This document shows positions 1 through 7,417 of a stretch of DNA of 26,165 bases, one piece after another. The stretch is from the NCBI RefSeq assembly GCF_049651025.1, contig NZ_JBASBH010000070.1, forward strand, positions 1-26,165, written 5' to 3'. This DNA is from Parvibaculum sp049651025 (GTDB lineage: Bacteria; Pseudomonadota; Alphaproteobacteria; Parvibaculales; Parvibaculaceae). Position numbers and translations under genes: made by a program. The notes beneath the pieces were generated by a model that saw only the letters and a list, made by a program, of their open reading frames with translations, had not been told where the DNA came from and made no database searches. Numbering within the stretch: the first letter of the stretch is position 1; each line of letters starts with the position of its first letter.

Positions 1-20
1 GTTTACGGAAATAACTGATT

Positions 21-109
21 TGTCATCCCGAGACTTGTTCCCGGGATCCATGGCGGCTCCCGGCATGGCGCACGGTCGATGGGTCCCGGGGACAAGCCCC
101 GGGACGACA
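21..109. repeat. Long imperfect palindromic repeat element
   Basis: Two 31-base arms face each other. The left arm (21-51) starts TGTCATCCCG and the right arm (79-109) ends CGGGACGACA. The reverse complement of the right arm differs from the left at five positions, all transitions. A 27-base spacer (52-78) separates them. Similar dispersed palindromes beginning with this motif are, from memory, common between genes in alphaproteobacterial genomes; only one copy is present here. It lies downstream of the nfeD-like gene on the minus strand, so it could form a long RNA hairpin at the 3' end of that transcript. Function unknown. Confidence 0.7.
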
Positions 110-149
110 ACAGAATTTGCGGCAGCGTTGTGAAGAAAAAGCAGGCGCT

Positions 150-596
150 CTAGCTCACCGCTTCGACGATCAGCACGCCGTCTTTCTCGCCCGTGACGCG
201 CACCGACGAGCCAGCGGGCAGATCAGGGCCGCTGGCGAGCCAGAGCGTGTCGCCAATGCGGAGCTTGCCGCGTCCATTTTCAATGGCGCGTTCAAGCGCA
301 TAAATCTGGCCGACATAGGTCTGCGCCCGCTGGTTCAGAAGCGGACGGTCGCTCTCGATCGGATGCTTGCCGATATAGCGGCGCGAACCCCAGACGGCGA
401 TCACCGACAGGATGGCGAAAAGCCCCATCTGAACGGTCAATGGAATATCGAAAACGAGAAGCAACCCGCCGACAACGGCAGCGGCGGCGGCAAGCCAGAT
501 GAAGAAGATGCCCGGCACGATCAGCTCAAGAATGCCGAACACCGCCGCCGCGATCCACCACGTCCAGTTGCCCAGCTCCGAAAAAAGCGTATCCAT
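150..596 (-). CDS. NfeD-like membrane protein
   Basis: This is a 148-residue protein with a hydrophobic N-terminal half of about three membrane segments (roughly residues 13-75, rich in Ala, Val, Ile and Trp). A soluble C-terminal part (about 88-148) resembles the OB-fold of the short NfeD family: a basic stretch, then GDTLW, then a terminal GVLIVEAV strand. NfeD proteins partner SPFH/stomatin proteins in membrane microdomains and are usually encoded beside them. That is the case here: the SPFH gene lies 3 bases upstream on the same strand, so the pair is almost certainly co-transcribed. The start ATG (594-596) follows the SPFH stop directly. The ClpP-like protease domain of long NfeD proteins is absent. 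The exact function is not known from sequence. Confidence 0.88.
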   Translation of the reverse strand: MDTLFSELGNWTWWIAAAVFGILELIVPGIFFIWLAAAAAVVGGLLLVFDIPLTVQMGLFAILSVIAVWGSRRYIGKHPIESDRPLLNQRAQTYVGQIYALERAIENGRGKLRIGDTLWLASGPDLPAGSSVRVTGEKDGVLIVEAVS

Positions 597-599
597 CGA

Positions 600-1592
600 T
601 CAATCTCCGCGTGACACGGGTGGGACGGTGCCGGAGGGACGGCGCGCGGGCGCGGTGCCGCCTGAACCGGGCGTGCCGCCGCCATTGAAGGCTTCGCGCG
701 CAAGCTCGCCGATGCCGCCGATGGCACCGATGACGCTGGCCGCTTCGAGCGGCATCAGCACGAGCTTCTGGTTCGGCGCCTTGGCGATGTCGCGCAGCGC
801 TTCGACATATTTCGTTGCGACGAAATAATTGAGCGCCTGCACGTTGCCCCCTGCAATGGCGTCGCTGACGACCTGCGTCGCCTTGGCTTCTGCTTCGGCC
901 TGACGCTCGCGCGCTTCGGCATCGCGATAGGCGGCTTCGCGGCGGCCTTCGGCTTCGAGGATCGCTGCCTGCTTCTTGCCTTCGGCGGCGAGAATGGCGG
1001 CCTGACGAAAGCCCTCGGCTTCGAGAATATTCGCGCGCTTCTCGCGTTCGGCCTTCATCTGGCGGGCCATGCTGTCGATGATGTCGCGCGGGGGCGCGAT
1101 GTCCTTGATCTCGATGCGCGTGACCTTGAGGCCCCAGGGATGCGTCGCTTCGTCGACCACGTTGAGGAGGCGCGCATTGATCGAGTCTCGCTGCGAGAGA
1201 AGCTCGTCGAGGTCCATGCCACCCATGACGGTACGCACGTTGGTCATGATGAGGTTGAGGACAGCGACCTTCAGATTGGCGACCTCATAGGAAGCCTTGG
1301 CCGCGTCGAGCACCTGATAGAAAACGACGCCGTCCACCGTCACCATCGCATTGTCGCGCGTGATGACTTCCTGGCTCGGCACGTCGAGCACCGTTTCCAT
1401 GACGTTGACCTTGGCGCCGATGCGGTCGATGAAAGGCGTGATGACGCCAAGACCGGGCATCAGGCTATGCGTGTAGCGCCCGAAGCGCTCGACCGTATAG
1501 ACATAGCCCTGTGGAACGACCTTGATTGCCTTCATCAAAAAGATGACAGCGAGGACGAGGATCGCAATTACGAAATATGTGCCGCCGAGCAT
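600..1592 (-). CDS. SPFH/Band 7 (stomatin-like, QmcA-type) membrane protein
   Basis: This 330-residue protein has one N-terminal membrane segment (about 5-24), then an SPFH/Band 7 domain (about 25-185) with the typical VVPQGYVYTVERFGRY beginning and a KVTRIEIKDIAPP stretch. A charged helical stalk follows, made of four consecutive 11-residue units (187-230) of the form A-x-I-L-x-A-E-G-x-x-x, in which the first three are nearly identical. The C-terminus is a Gly/Pro-rich tail. Family members oligomerise into large membrane rings and act in membrane-protein quality control with proteases such as FtsH. The ATG is preceded by GGAGG at suitable spacing. It is the first gene of a two-gene unit with the NfeD-like gene. 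Assignment to the stomatin/QmcA subgroup rests on the NfeD partner and the lack of flotillin length. Confidence 0.92.
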   Translation of the reverse strand: MLGGTYFVIAILVLAVIFLMKAIKVVPQGYVYTVERFGRYTHSLMPGLGVITPFIDRIGAKVNVMETVLDVPSQEVITRDNAMVTVDGVVFYQVLDAAKASYEVANLKVAVLNLIMTNVRTVMGGMDLDELLSQRDSINARLLNVVDEATHPWGLKVTRIEIKDIAPPRDIIDSMARQMKAEREKRANILEAEGFRQAAILAAEGKKQAAILEAEGRREAAYRDAEARERQAEAEAKATQVVSDAIAGGNVQALNYFVATKYVEALRDIAKAPNQKLVLMPLEAASVIGAIGGIGELAREAFNGGGTPGSGGTAPARRPSGTVPPVSRGD

Positions 1593-1703
1593 GTACCTGT
1601 TCCTCCACTATGCAGTTCGCGGATAATATACATCAGAAACGCCCGCCGCGCTTGCCGCTCTCGAATAGACATAAGCACGCGGATGCCTTTGCAGGAGATC
1701 AGG

Positions 1704-2303
1704 ATGAAACTTTATTCCTCCCCCACTTCGCCTTTCGTGCGCAAGGTGCGCATTCTCATCCGCGAAAAGGGCGCGGCTCACCTCGTGGCCGAGGAAGTCG
1801 TCTCGGCAATGGCGGACCCGGCCTCACTTCACGCCGCAAACCCGCTGGGCAAGGTGCCTGCACTGGCGCTTGACGACGGAACGACGCTCTTCGACAGCCC
1901 GGTCATCTGCGAATATCTCGACACGGTGCTGGAAGGCCCCTCGCTGCTGCCCGCAAGCGGCGCGGCCCGCTGGCAGGTGCAGCGCCTCCACGCCATAGGC
2001 GACGGCATTGCGGAAGCTGCCGTTTCGCTGACCTTTGAAAAGGCGCGACCGGAGGCTGAACGCTCTGAAAACTGGATGGGCCGCTGGCGGCGCGCGATTA
2101 CGCGCTCGCTCGATCTGCTGGAAAAGGAAGCCGCAAGCCTTGCAGGCGCGCCGACGCTTGGCAGCATCGCGATTGAAAGCGCGATTGCCTATCTCGACTT
2201 CCGCCACGGCGATCTCAACTGGCGCGAGGGCCGCCCGGCGCTTGATGCCTTCATGCAAAAAGCATCAGGCCGGGCAGCCTTCAAGGAAACGGCACCGGCC
2301 TGA
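1704..2303 (+). CDS. Glutathione S-transferase family protein
   Basis: A 199-residue protein with the two-domain GST layout. The N-terminal thioredoxin-like domain (1-78) begins MKLYSSPTSPFVRKVR, where the Ser in the first loop is the likely glutathione-activating residue. It carries the cis-proline motif NPLGKVPAL (46-54) and the glutathione-binding D-S pair at 64-65 in LFDSPVICEYL. The rest is the helical C-terminal domain, with an N-cap region around PTLGSIAIESAIAYLD. The start at 1704 is chosen because the conserved first strand begins there and AGGAG lies 6-10 bases upstream; the reading frame is open much further upstream, but that part is antisense to the SPFH gene. It is monocistronic and convergent with the alcohol dehydrogenase gene. 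The natural substrate cannot be read from sequence. Confidence 0.92.
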   Translation: MKLYSSPTSPFVRKVRILIREKGAAHLVAEEVVSAMADPASLHAANPLGKVPALALDDGTTLFDSPVICEYLDTVLEGPSLLPASGAARWQVQRLHAIGDGIAEAAVSLTFEKARPEAERSENWMGRWRRAITRSLDLLEKEAASLAGAPTLGSIAIESAIAYLDFRHGDLNWREGRPALDAFMQKASGRAAFKETAPA

Positions 2304-2325
2304 GCGTCAGGTCTGGATTTGAGGC

Positions 2326-3420
2326 TTAGTGCCAGGGTTCGACGAGAATCTTGGCATGCTTCTCAGGATTGGCAAGGTCGGTGAAGGCTTGCTTGACGCC
2401 TTCGACGCCGACCTTGCCGGTGACGAGCGGCGCGCCGTCGATCTTGCCTTCGGCGAGATGATGCAGCGTCAGCGCGAATTCTTCCGGCGTATAGCCGAGC
2501 ACGAATTGCAGGTTCAGCTCTTTATTGATGGCGAAGAAGGGCTCGAACTTGTCCTGCTCCATGCAGACGCCGACGACGACGATGCGCGCGGCGCGCGGTG
2601 CGCCTTCGAGTATCTGCTGGATGAGGCCGGGAACGCCGACGCATTCGAAGATAACGCCGGGGCGGATCTTCGGACCCATGCCGAGAAGCGCCATGATGTT
2701 CTTCGGATCGTAACCTTCAGGCGTCGCCTCGTCAGTCCAGCGCTTGTAGGGCGAATGCTCCGCCGGATCGAGAACGATGTCAGCGCCCATGGTCTCGGCA
2801 AGCTTGCGCCGCGCGGGGCTGAAATCGGCGGCGATGATCGGATGCACGCCCTTGATCTTGAGGCCCGCAATGACGGCAAGGCCGACCGGGCCGCAACCGA
2901 TGACGAGCGGAATATCTTCCGGCGTGAGACGCGCCTTCTCGACCGCATGCCAGCCGACAGCCATAGGCTCGGTGAGCGCGGCCTGTTCGGTTGCAAGGCC
3001 GTTGGGCACTTCGAGCAGCATCATCTCGTTCAGAACCATGCGCTCGGCAAAGCCGCCCGGCATCGCGTTTGAATAGCCGACCGGATGCATCCTGGCCTTG
3101 TCGCCCTGCAACTCGATTGCGACGGGTACCGAGCAAACGCGCGTGCCGACCTTCAGCGTCTTCTGCGTGTTCGGGCCGTGATCGAGAATTTCGGCGCAGA
3201 ACTCATGGCCGAAAACGATGTCGCGCTTCAGGTCCATGGTGAATTCGGAGCCTGAACGCTTGGCCGCATCGTTCATCTTGTCGGCGTGATGGAAGGCATG
3301 AAGATCGGACCCGCAAATACCGCAGGCCAGCGTTTTGACGAGGACCTGACCGTCAAGGGGTTTGGGCTCTTCGACGGTGCCGGCGACCAGATCGCCGTTG
3401 CGAAATACTGCAGCGCGCAT
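2326..3420 (-). CDS. Zinc-type alcohol dehydrogenase (MDR family), structural zinc loop absent
   Basis: A 364-residue medium-chain dehydrogenase. The catalytic domain shows CGICGSDLH (Cys36 as zinc ligand), GHE (71-73, His72) and the third ligand Glu151 in the LTEPMAVGWHAV motif. The NAD(P)-binding fold has GCGPVG (175-180). The lobe that normally carries four closely spaced cysteines for the structural zinc (around 92-110) has only Cys96, so that metal site is missing. The start at 3420 is chosen over an upstream ATG because the conserved MRAAVFRNGD strand begins there and AAGGGAGA precedes it. The gene is 108 bases downstream of the SemiSWEET gene on the same strand, so it may be read from the same transcript or from its own promoter. 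Substrate unknown; similar proteins are usually annotated only as zinc-binding dehydrogenase. Confidence 0.9.
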   Translation of the reverse strand: MRAAVFRNGDLVAGTVEEPKPLDGQVLVKTLACGICGSDLHAFHHADKMNDAAKRSGSEFTMDLKRDIVFGHEFCAEILDHGPNTQKTLKVGTRVCSVPVAIELQGDKARMHPVGYSNAMPGGFAERMVLNEMMLLEVPNGLATEQAALTEPMAVGWHAVEKARLTPEDIPLVIGCGPVGLAVIAGLKIKGVHPIIAADFSPARRKLAETMGADIVLDPAEHSPYKRWTDEATPEGYDPKNIMALLGMGPKIRPGVIFECVGVPGLIQQILEGAPRAARIVVVGVCMEQDKFEPFFAINKELNLQFVLGYTPEEFALTLHHLAEGKIDGAPLVTGKVGVEGVKQAFTDLANPEKHAKILVEPWH

Positions 3421-3528
3421 GATTTTTTCTCCCTTGGGGCGCACCTGTTCGCGCCCGCTCGAAAATGCTTGTAGCGCCATGCAAGCAGGCGAACGGGGCG
3501 CTTGCAAGTGCGACTTTGAGACGTCGCG

Positions 3529-3801
3529 TCAGACGGCTTTTTTGGCCCGCCGGTGTCGCCATTCATTGCGGGCGGCGATGGCGAGAATGGGAGTCGCCAG
3601 CAGGAATGTCAGGAAATTCGCCGCGATGATGGCAGGATCGTCCTGCATGATGCCATAGATCAGCCAGAAAAAGACGCCGATGACGAAGCCCAGATACATG
3701 AGCACCGAGATGCCTTCAGTGTCGTACGTGCGGATCGTCTTGATCGCTTGCGGGATGAAGGAGGCCGTTGTGAGGAAGGCCGCGACATAGCCGATATACA
3801 T
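3529..3801 (-). CDS. SemiSWEET-type (MtN3/PQ-loop) transporter
   Basis: A 90-residue protein with three predicted membrane helices (about 3-22, 31-51 and 57-76) and a basic C-terminal tail. The first helix carries the PQ-loop signature SFIPQ (Pro17-Gln18), followed by the KTIRTYDTEGIS loop typical of bacterial SemiSWEETs. A triple-helix bundle of this size acts as a homodimer and moves small sugars or related solutes across the inner membrane by facilitated diffusion. It starts 9 bases after the chrA stop, with AAAGG just upstream of the ATG, so it is the last gene of the acyl-CoA dehydrogenase/chrA run. The substrate and any link with chromate or acyl-CoA metabolism are unknown. Confidence 0.88.
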   Translation of the reverse strand: MYIGYVAAFLTTASFIPQAIKTIRTYDTEGISVLMYLGFVIGVFFWLIYGIMQDDPAIIAANFLTFLLATPILAIAARNEWRHRRAKKAV

Positions 3802-3810
3802 GATCGCCTT

Positions 3811-4980
3811 TCAGGGCATGAAGATGCCCGCCACGCCGCAGGCAATGACAATCGCCCACACCGGCAACGGGCTCCAGACGAGAGCGGCCCAGGCGGCAAG
3901 CGCCAGGGCGAGATCAGCGAAATTGTGGATAGCGCTTGTGAAGACCGGCGTATAGAGCGCGGCGGCAAGAATGCCGACCACGGCGGCATTGACGCCCATC
4001 AAGGCCGCGCGGGCGGACGCGACATGCGACAGACGCAGCCAGAAGGGCATGGCGCCCGGCACCAGAAGGAATGAGGGCGCAAACATCGCCACGAGACAGA
4101 TGGCAGCGCCCGCCAGACCGTTCTGGGGAAGGCTGATCGCGCCGACATAGGCCGAAAATGTGAAAAGCGGGCCGGGAACGGCCTGCGCCGCGCCATAGCC
4201 CGCTAGAAACGCATCGCGGGTGATGAAGCCCTTGGGCACAAGCTCGGCCTCGAGAAGCGGCAGGACGACATGGCCGCCGCCGAAAACCAGCGCGCCTGTG
4301 CGGTAGAAAATATCGAAGAGCTGTACGCCCGCCCCGCCCTTCGCGGCAAGGACGGGAAGCAAGGCGAGCAACGCGAAAAAGGTCACGATAAGCGCCGCGC
4401 CGAGACGCGGGCCGATCGGGCTTTTGAGCGGCGCGTGATTGCCGAGATCGCCGGGCTTCAAAATGGCAAAGCCGACGATGCCGCCCGCGATCAGCACCGC
4501 GATCTGCGTCAGCGCCGTCGATGAGAGGAGAACGGCGACGAGCGCCAGCGCGGCGAGCGCAAGGCGCGGCGCGTCCGGCGTCAGCATGCGCGCCATTTGC
4601 AGCACTGCCTGCGCGACGACGGCGACCGCCACGACCATCAGGCCATGCGTGATGCCGCTGGCAACGGGCCCTTGAAAGGCGGAGGCGCCATAGGCGAAAG
4701 CGAGGAGGAGAAGTGCGGAGGGCAGCGTGAATGCCGCCCATGCGGCGAACATGCCGGGCAACCCGCCGCGCATCAGGCCAAGCCCCATGCCGACCTGACT
4801 GCTGGAGGGGCCGGGAAGAAACTGCGCCAGCGCGACGAGATCGGCATAGGCGCGATCGTCGAGCCAGCGACGGCGCTCGACGAATTCGGCGCGGAAATAA
4901 CCCAGATGCGCAACGGGGCCACCAAAGGAGGTGAGCCCCAATTTGAGGAAGGCGCGGAAAATGTCTGCCACGCCTTCCAT
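3811..4980 (-). CDS. chrA: Chromate transporter family protein (ChrA, two CHR domains)
   Basis: A 389-residue polytopic membrane protein with two tandem CHR halves. The first contains FLKLGLTSFGGPVAHLGYFR and the conserved LAQFLPGPSSSQVG stretch. The second contains RTGALVFGGGHVVLPLLE and the matching GYGAAQAVPGPLFTFSA stretch. This is the long (LCHR) class, which exports chromate or moves related oxyanions such as sulfate. The start at 4980 is chosen because conserved sequence begins there, 4 bases after the stop of the acyl-CoA dehydrogenase gene; the frame is open further upstream, but only antisense-like within that gene. There is no chrB regulator nearby, so a dedicated chromate-resistance role is not supported by context, and a general anion transport role is possible. 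Confidence 0.9.
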   Translation of the reverse strand: MEGVADIFRAFLKLGLTSFGGPVAHLGYFRAEFVERRRWLDDRAYADLVALAQFLPGPSSSQVGMGLGLMRGGLPGMFAAWAAFTLPSALLLLAFAYGASAFQGPVASGITHGLMVVAVAVVAQAVLQMARMLTPDAPRLALAALALVAVLLSSTALTQIAVLIAGGIVGFAILKPGDLGNHAPLKSPIGPRLGAALIVTFFALLALLPVLAAKGGAGVQLFDIFYRTGALVFGGGHVVLPLLEAELVPKGFITRDAFLAGYGAAQAVPGPLFTFSAYVGAISLPQNGLAGAAICLVAMFAPSFLLVPGAMPFWLRLSHVASARAALMGVNAAVVGILAAALYTPVFTSAIHNFADLALALAAWAALVWSPLPVWAIVIACGVAGIFMP

Positions 4981-4984
4981 CAAA

Positions 4985-6079
4985 TCAATCCGCCGCCCAA
5001 CCCTGCAGCACAGCCGCCTCGTGGCGGACGCGCTCCGGGCTGCCGAGCAACTGGCGATCAAGGCCGATGCGCTTGAACCAGAAGTGGAGGCCGAGAAGAT
5101 CGGTGAAGCCCATGCCGCCATGCACTTCCGTGGCCGTGCGGGCAACGAAGCGGCCAACCTCGGTGAGGTGGGATTTGGCATGAATGGCCATCAGCGAGGC
5201 TTCAGCCGGTATCTCGTCAAAAGCATGCGCCGCATACCAGACGAGCGAACGGCCCGGCTCAAGCTCTGCCGCCATTTCGGCGCACATATGCTTCACGGCC
5301 TGGAAGGAGCCGATGACGCGACCGAACTGCTTGCGCTCCTTGGCATATTCGACGGCCTTGTCGATCATCATCCAGCCTGCGCCGAGCGTGTCGGCGGCGA
5401 GCATGATGCGGCCTGCATCGAGCACACGCTGCAGCGTCGCCTTCGCATCGCCAGAGACAAGCGCTTCCGCCTCGACATTGTCGAAGCCGAGTTCGCCGAT
5501 CGAGCGCGTGAGGTCGATGGTGGTGAGCTGCGTCCTGGTGAGGCCCTTCGCATCGGCCTTCACGACATGAAGACCGCCGGTCTTGTCGGCGACGATGAAA
5601 ATATCCGCCGCGCCGAAATCGACCACGAAGAGCGACTTGCCCGACAGCTTGCCGCCCGATGCCGTGACGCCACCACCTTCGCGCGCGCCTGCGGCACGCT
5701 CGGAAATGGCAAGCCCCGCAACGATCTCGCCGCCGGCAAGCTTTGGCAGCCAGGCTTCCTGCTGCGCCGCCGAGCCTGAGCCCTTGAGCGCGATGGGCGC
5801 CATGACGGCGCTGGCGACGAAAGGCGCGGGCGCGACATGGCGGCCAAGCGCTTCGGCGACGAGCGCGGCGTCGAGGAGCTTCAGCCCCATGCCGCCATGC
5901 TCTTCACCAATCAGCATGCCCGGCACGCCAAGCTCGACAAGCGCCTGCCAGATGTCTTGCGGCTTTGCCTCCTGCGCATCGGCAACTTTGCGAACGCGAT
6001 CAAGCGTCGAGACTTTTTCGAGCGTCCTGCCGACGCTGTCCTGCATCAGCCTCTGGTCTTCCGACAATCCGAATTCCAT
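4985..6079 (-). CDS. Acyl-CoA dehydrogenase, probable non-catalytic (beta) subunit
   Basis: A 364-residue acyl-CoA dehydrogenase fold. The N-terminal helical domain starts MEFGLSEDQRLMQDSV, followed by a beta domain and then a C-terminal helical domain with the family motif KERKQFGRVIGSFQAVKHM (from about 247) and a VHGGMGFT flavin-contact segment. Two places where the catalytic Glu can sit are empty. The helix-G position that carries it in isovaleryl-CoA dehydrogenase is Gly223 (LDAGRIML), and the C-terminal YEG-type motif is absent. It lies 12 bases downstream of a second acyl-CoA dehydrogenase that has the helix-G Glu, with AGGGAG before its start. This matches the known two-gene alpha2-beta2 enzymes used for bulky acyl-CoAs such as steroid side chains. 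The exact substrate is unknown. Confidence 0.9.
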   Translation of the reverse strand: MEFGLSEDQRLMQDSVGRTLEKVSTLDRVRKVADAQEAKPQDIWQALVELGVPGMLIGEEHGGMGLKLLDAALVAEALGRHVAPAPFVASAVMAPIALKGSGSAAQQEAWLPKLAGGEIVAGLAISERAAGAREGGGVTASGGKLSGKSLFVVDFGAADIFIVADKTGGLHVVKADAKGLTRTQLTTIDLTRSIGELGFDNVEAEALVSGDAKATLQRVLDAGRIMLAADTLGAGWMMIDKAVEYAKERKQFGRVIGSFQAVKHMCAEMAAELEPGRSLVWYAAHAFDEIPAEASLMAIHAKSHLTEVGRFVARTATEVHGGMGFTDLLGLHFWFKRIGLDRQLLGSPERVRHEAAVLQGWAAD

Positions 6080-6091
6080 GACCGATCTCCC

Positions 6092-7285
6092 TTACGCTTT
6101 GACGAGCTTCGGTTCGCGCGGCATGCCGAGGCCGTGCTCCGAAATGATGTTTTTCTGAATCTGCGCCGTGCCGCCGCCGATGATGAGGCCGAGATCGAAC
6201 ATGTAGCGATGCTGCCACATGCCGTCGGCGCGCAAATGCGGGCTGCCGCTGTAGAGAACGCCGAGTTCGCCCAGCGCGTCGATGGCAAGCGCGGCAAGCT
6301 GGTGATTGATCTCACAGCCCTGCAGCTTGACGATGAGGCGCGCGATGCCCGCATCTTCCTTCTTGGTCGCAGCGGTGAGCAGGCGAAGCCCGTGAAACTG
6401 CATCGCGGCAACGCGCGCCTGCAACTGCACGAGGCGGTCGCGGAACAGCGGATTGTCGATGAGACGCTGACCGTCCAGCGTTTCCTTGTGCATGAGATCG
6501 ACGATCTCGCGCAGACGCGTCGCCGCCTGATTGGGATCGCCCAACATGCCGCGCTCATGCTTCAGCGTCGCATTGGCGACGAACCAGCCCTGACCGCGCT
6601 CGCCGACGATCTGCGTGCGCGGCACGCGAACATCGGTGAAGAAGACTTCGTTGAATTCGGCATGCCCCGTCATGGTGGTGAGCGGACGCACTTCGATGCC
6701 CGGCGTCTTCATCGAGAAGATGAGATAGGAAATGCCCTGATGCTTCGGCGCGTCCGGCTCCGTGCGCACGAGGCAGAACATCATGTCGGAGGCATGCGCG
6801 GTCGAGGTCCAGATCTTCTGGCCATTGATGATGAAATCGTCACCATCCTCATGCGCCCTGGTTTGCAGCGAGGCGAGATCGGAACCCGAACCCGGCTCCG
6901 AATAACCCTGACACCAGACGATCTCGCCTTTCAGCGTCGGCTCGATGAACTGCTTCTTCTGTTCCTCGGTGCCAAGCTCGAGCAGCGTCGGCACGAACAT
7001 CGAAATGCCCTGGCCCGCCAGACCCATCGGCACGCGCGCGGCGGTGAACTCTTCGGCGATGATGCGCGACTTCAGAATGTCGGGCTCGGCGCCATAGCCG
7101 CCATATTGCTTGGGGATGGTGCGCGCCGCATAGCCATGCTCGATGAGCAGCTTCTGCCAGACGATCGCCTCTTCAGAGGGACGCGAAACGCCGAATCGAC
7201 GCGGCGCGCTCGGCCCGTGTTTGGCCAGAAACGCGCGAACTTCTTCGCGAAACGCCTCATATTCCGGGCTATAGGCGAGATCCAT
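6092..7285 (-). CDS. Acyl-CoA dehydrogenase, probable catalytic (alpha) subunit
   Basis: A 397-residue acyl-CoA dehydrogenase. N-terminal domain from MDLAYSPEYEAFREEVR; middle domain with CQGYSEPGSGSDLASLQTRA and INGQKIWTS (about 126-161), the flavin and substrate contact region. The C-terminal domain ends in LGLIIGGGTAQIQKNIISEHGLG. The usual C-terminal catalytic Glu (YEGT motif) is replaced by Gly in IGGGTAQIQ. A Glu is instead present at position 244 in LKHERGML, the helix-G site used as base in isovaleryl-CoA dehydrogenase-like enzymes. The start at 7285 has GGGAG upstream; a longer in-frame ATG lacks conservation. A weak promoter-like pair (TTTACG at 7345-7350, TAAACT at 7323-7328, minus strand) precedes it. 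It heads the run to the second dehydrogenase, chrA and SemiSWEET. Substrate unknown. Confidence 0.92.
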   Translation of the reverse strand: MDLAYSPEYEAFREEVRAFLAKHGPSAPRRFGVSRPSEEAIVWQKLLIEHGYAARTIPKQYGGYGAEPDILKSRIIAEEFTAARVPMGLAGQGISMFVPTLLELGTEEQKKQFIEPTLKGEIVWCQGYSEPGSGSDLASLQTRAHEDGDDFIINGQKIWTSTAHASDMMFCLVRTEPDAPKHQGISYLIFSMKTPGIEVRPLTTMTGHAEFNEVFFTDVRVPRTQIVGERGQGWFVANATLKHERGMLGDPNQAATRLREIVDLMHKETLDGQRLIDNPLFRDRLVQLQARVAAMQFHGLRLLTAATKKEDAGIARLIVKLQGCEINHQLAALAIDALGELGVLYSGSPHLRADGMWQHRYMFDLGLIIGGGTAQIQKNIISEHGLGMPREPKLVKA

Positions 7286-7417
7286 GACATGTCTCCCATG
7301 ACGCTTTTCAATGTTTGGCGGGAGTTTAGCGTCAGAATGCAGGCCGTAAAGCACGCGCTGCGGACGCGACGTTGCGGCGAGCGGGACGTAGCGTCAATTA
7401 AGCGACATATAGGGAAG

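Noticed and set aside
1140..1703. N-terminal extension of the glutathione S-transferase frame back to 1140
   Set aside because: The extension overlaps the SPFH gene antisense and its promoter region, while the GST fold begins exactly at 1704 behind a good ribosome-binding site.
3811..4980. A dedicated chromate-resistance locus
   Set aside because: Only chrA is present, with no chrB, chrC or chrF, and the neighbours are metabolic genes, so resistance to chromate is not supported by context.
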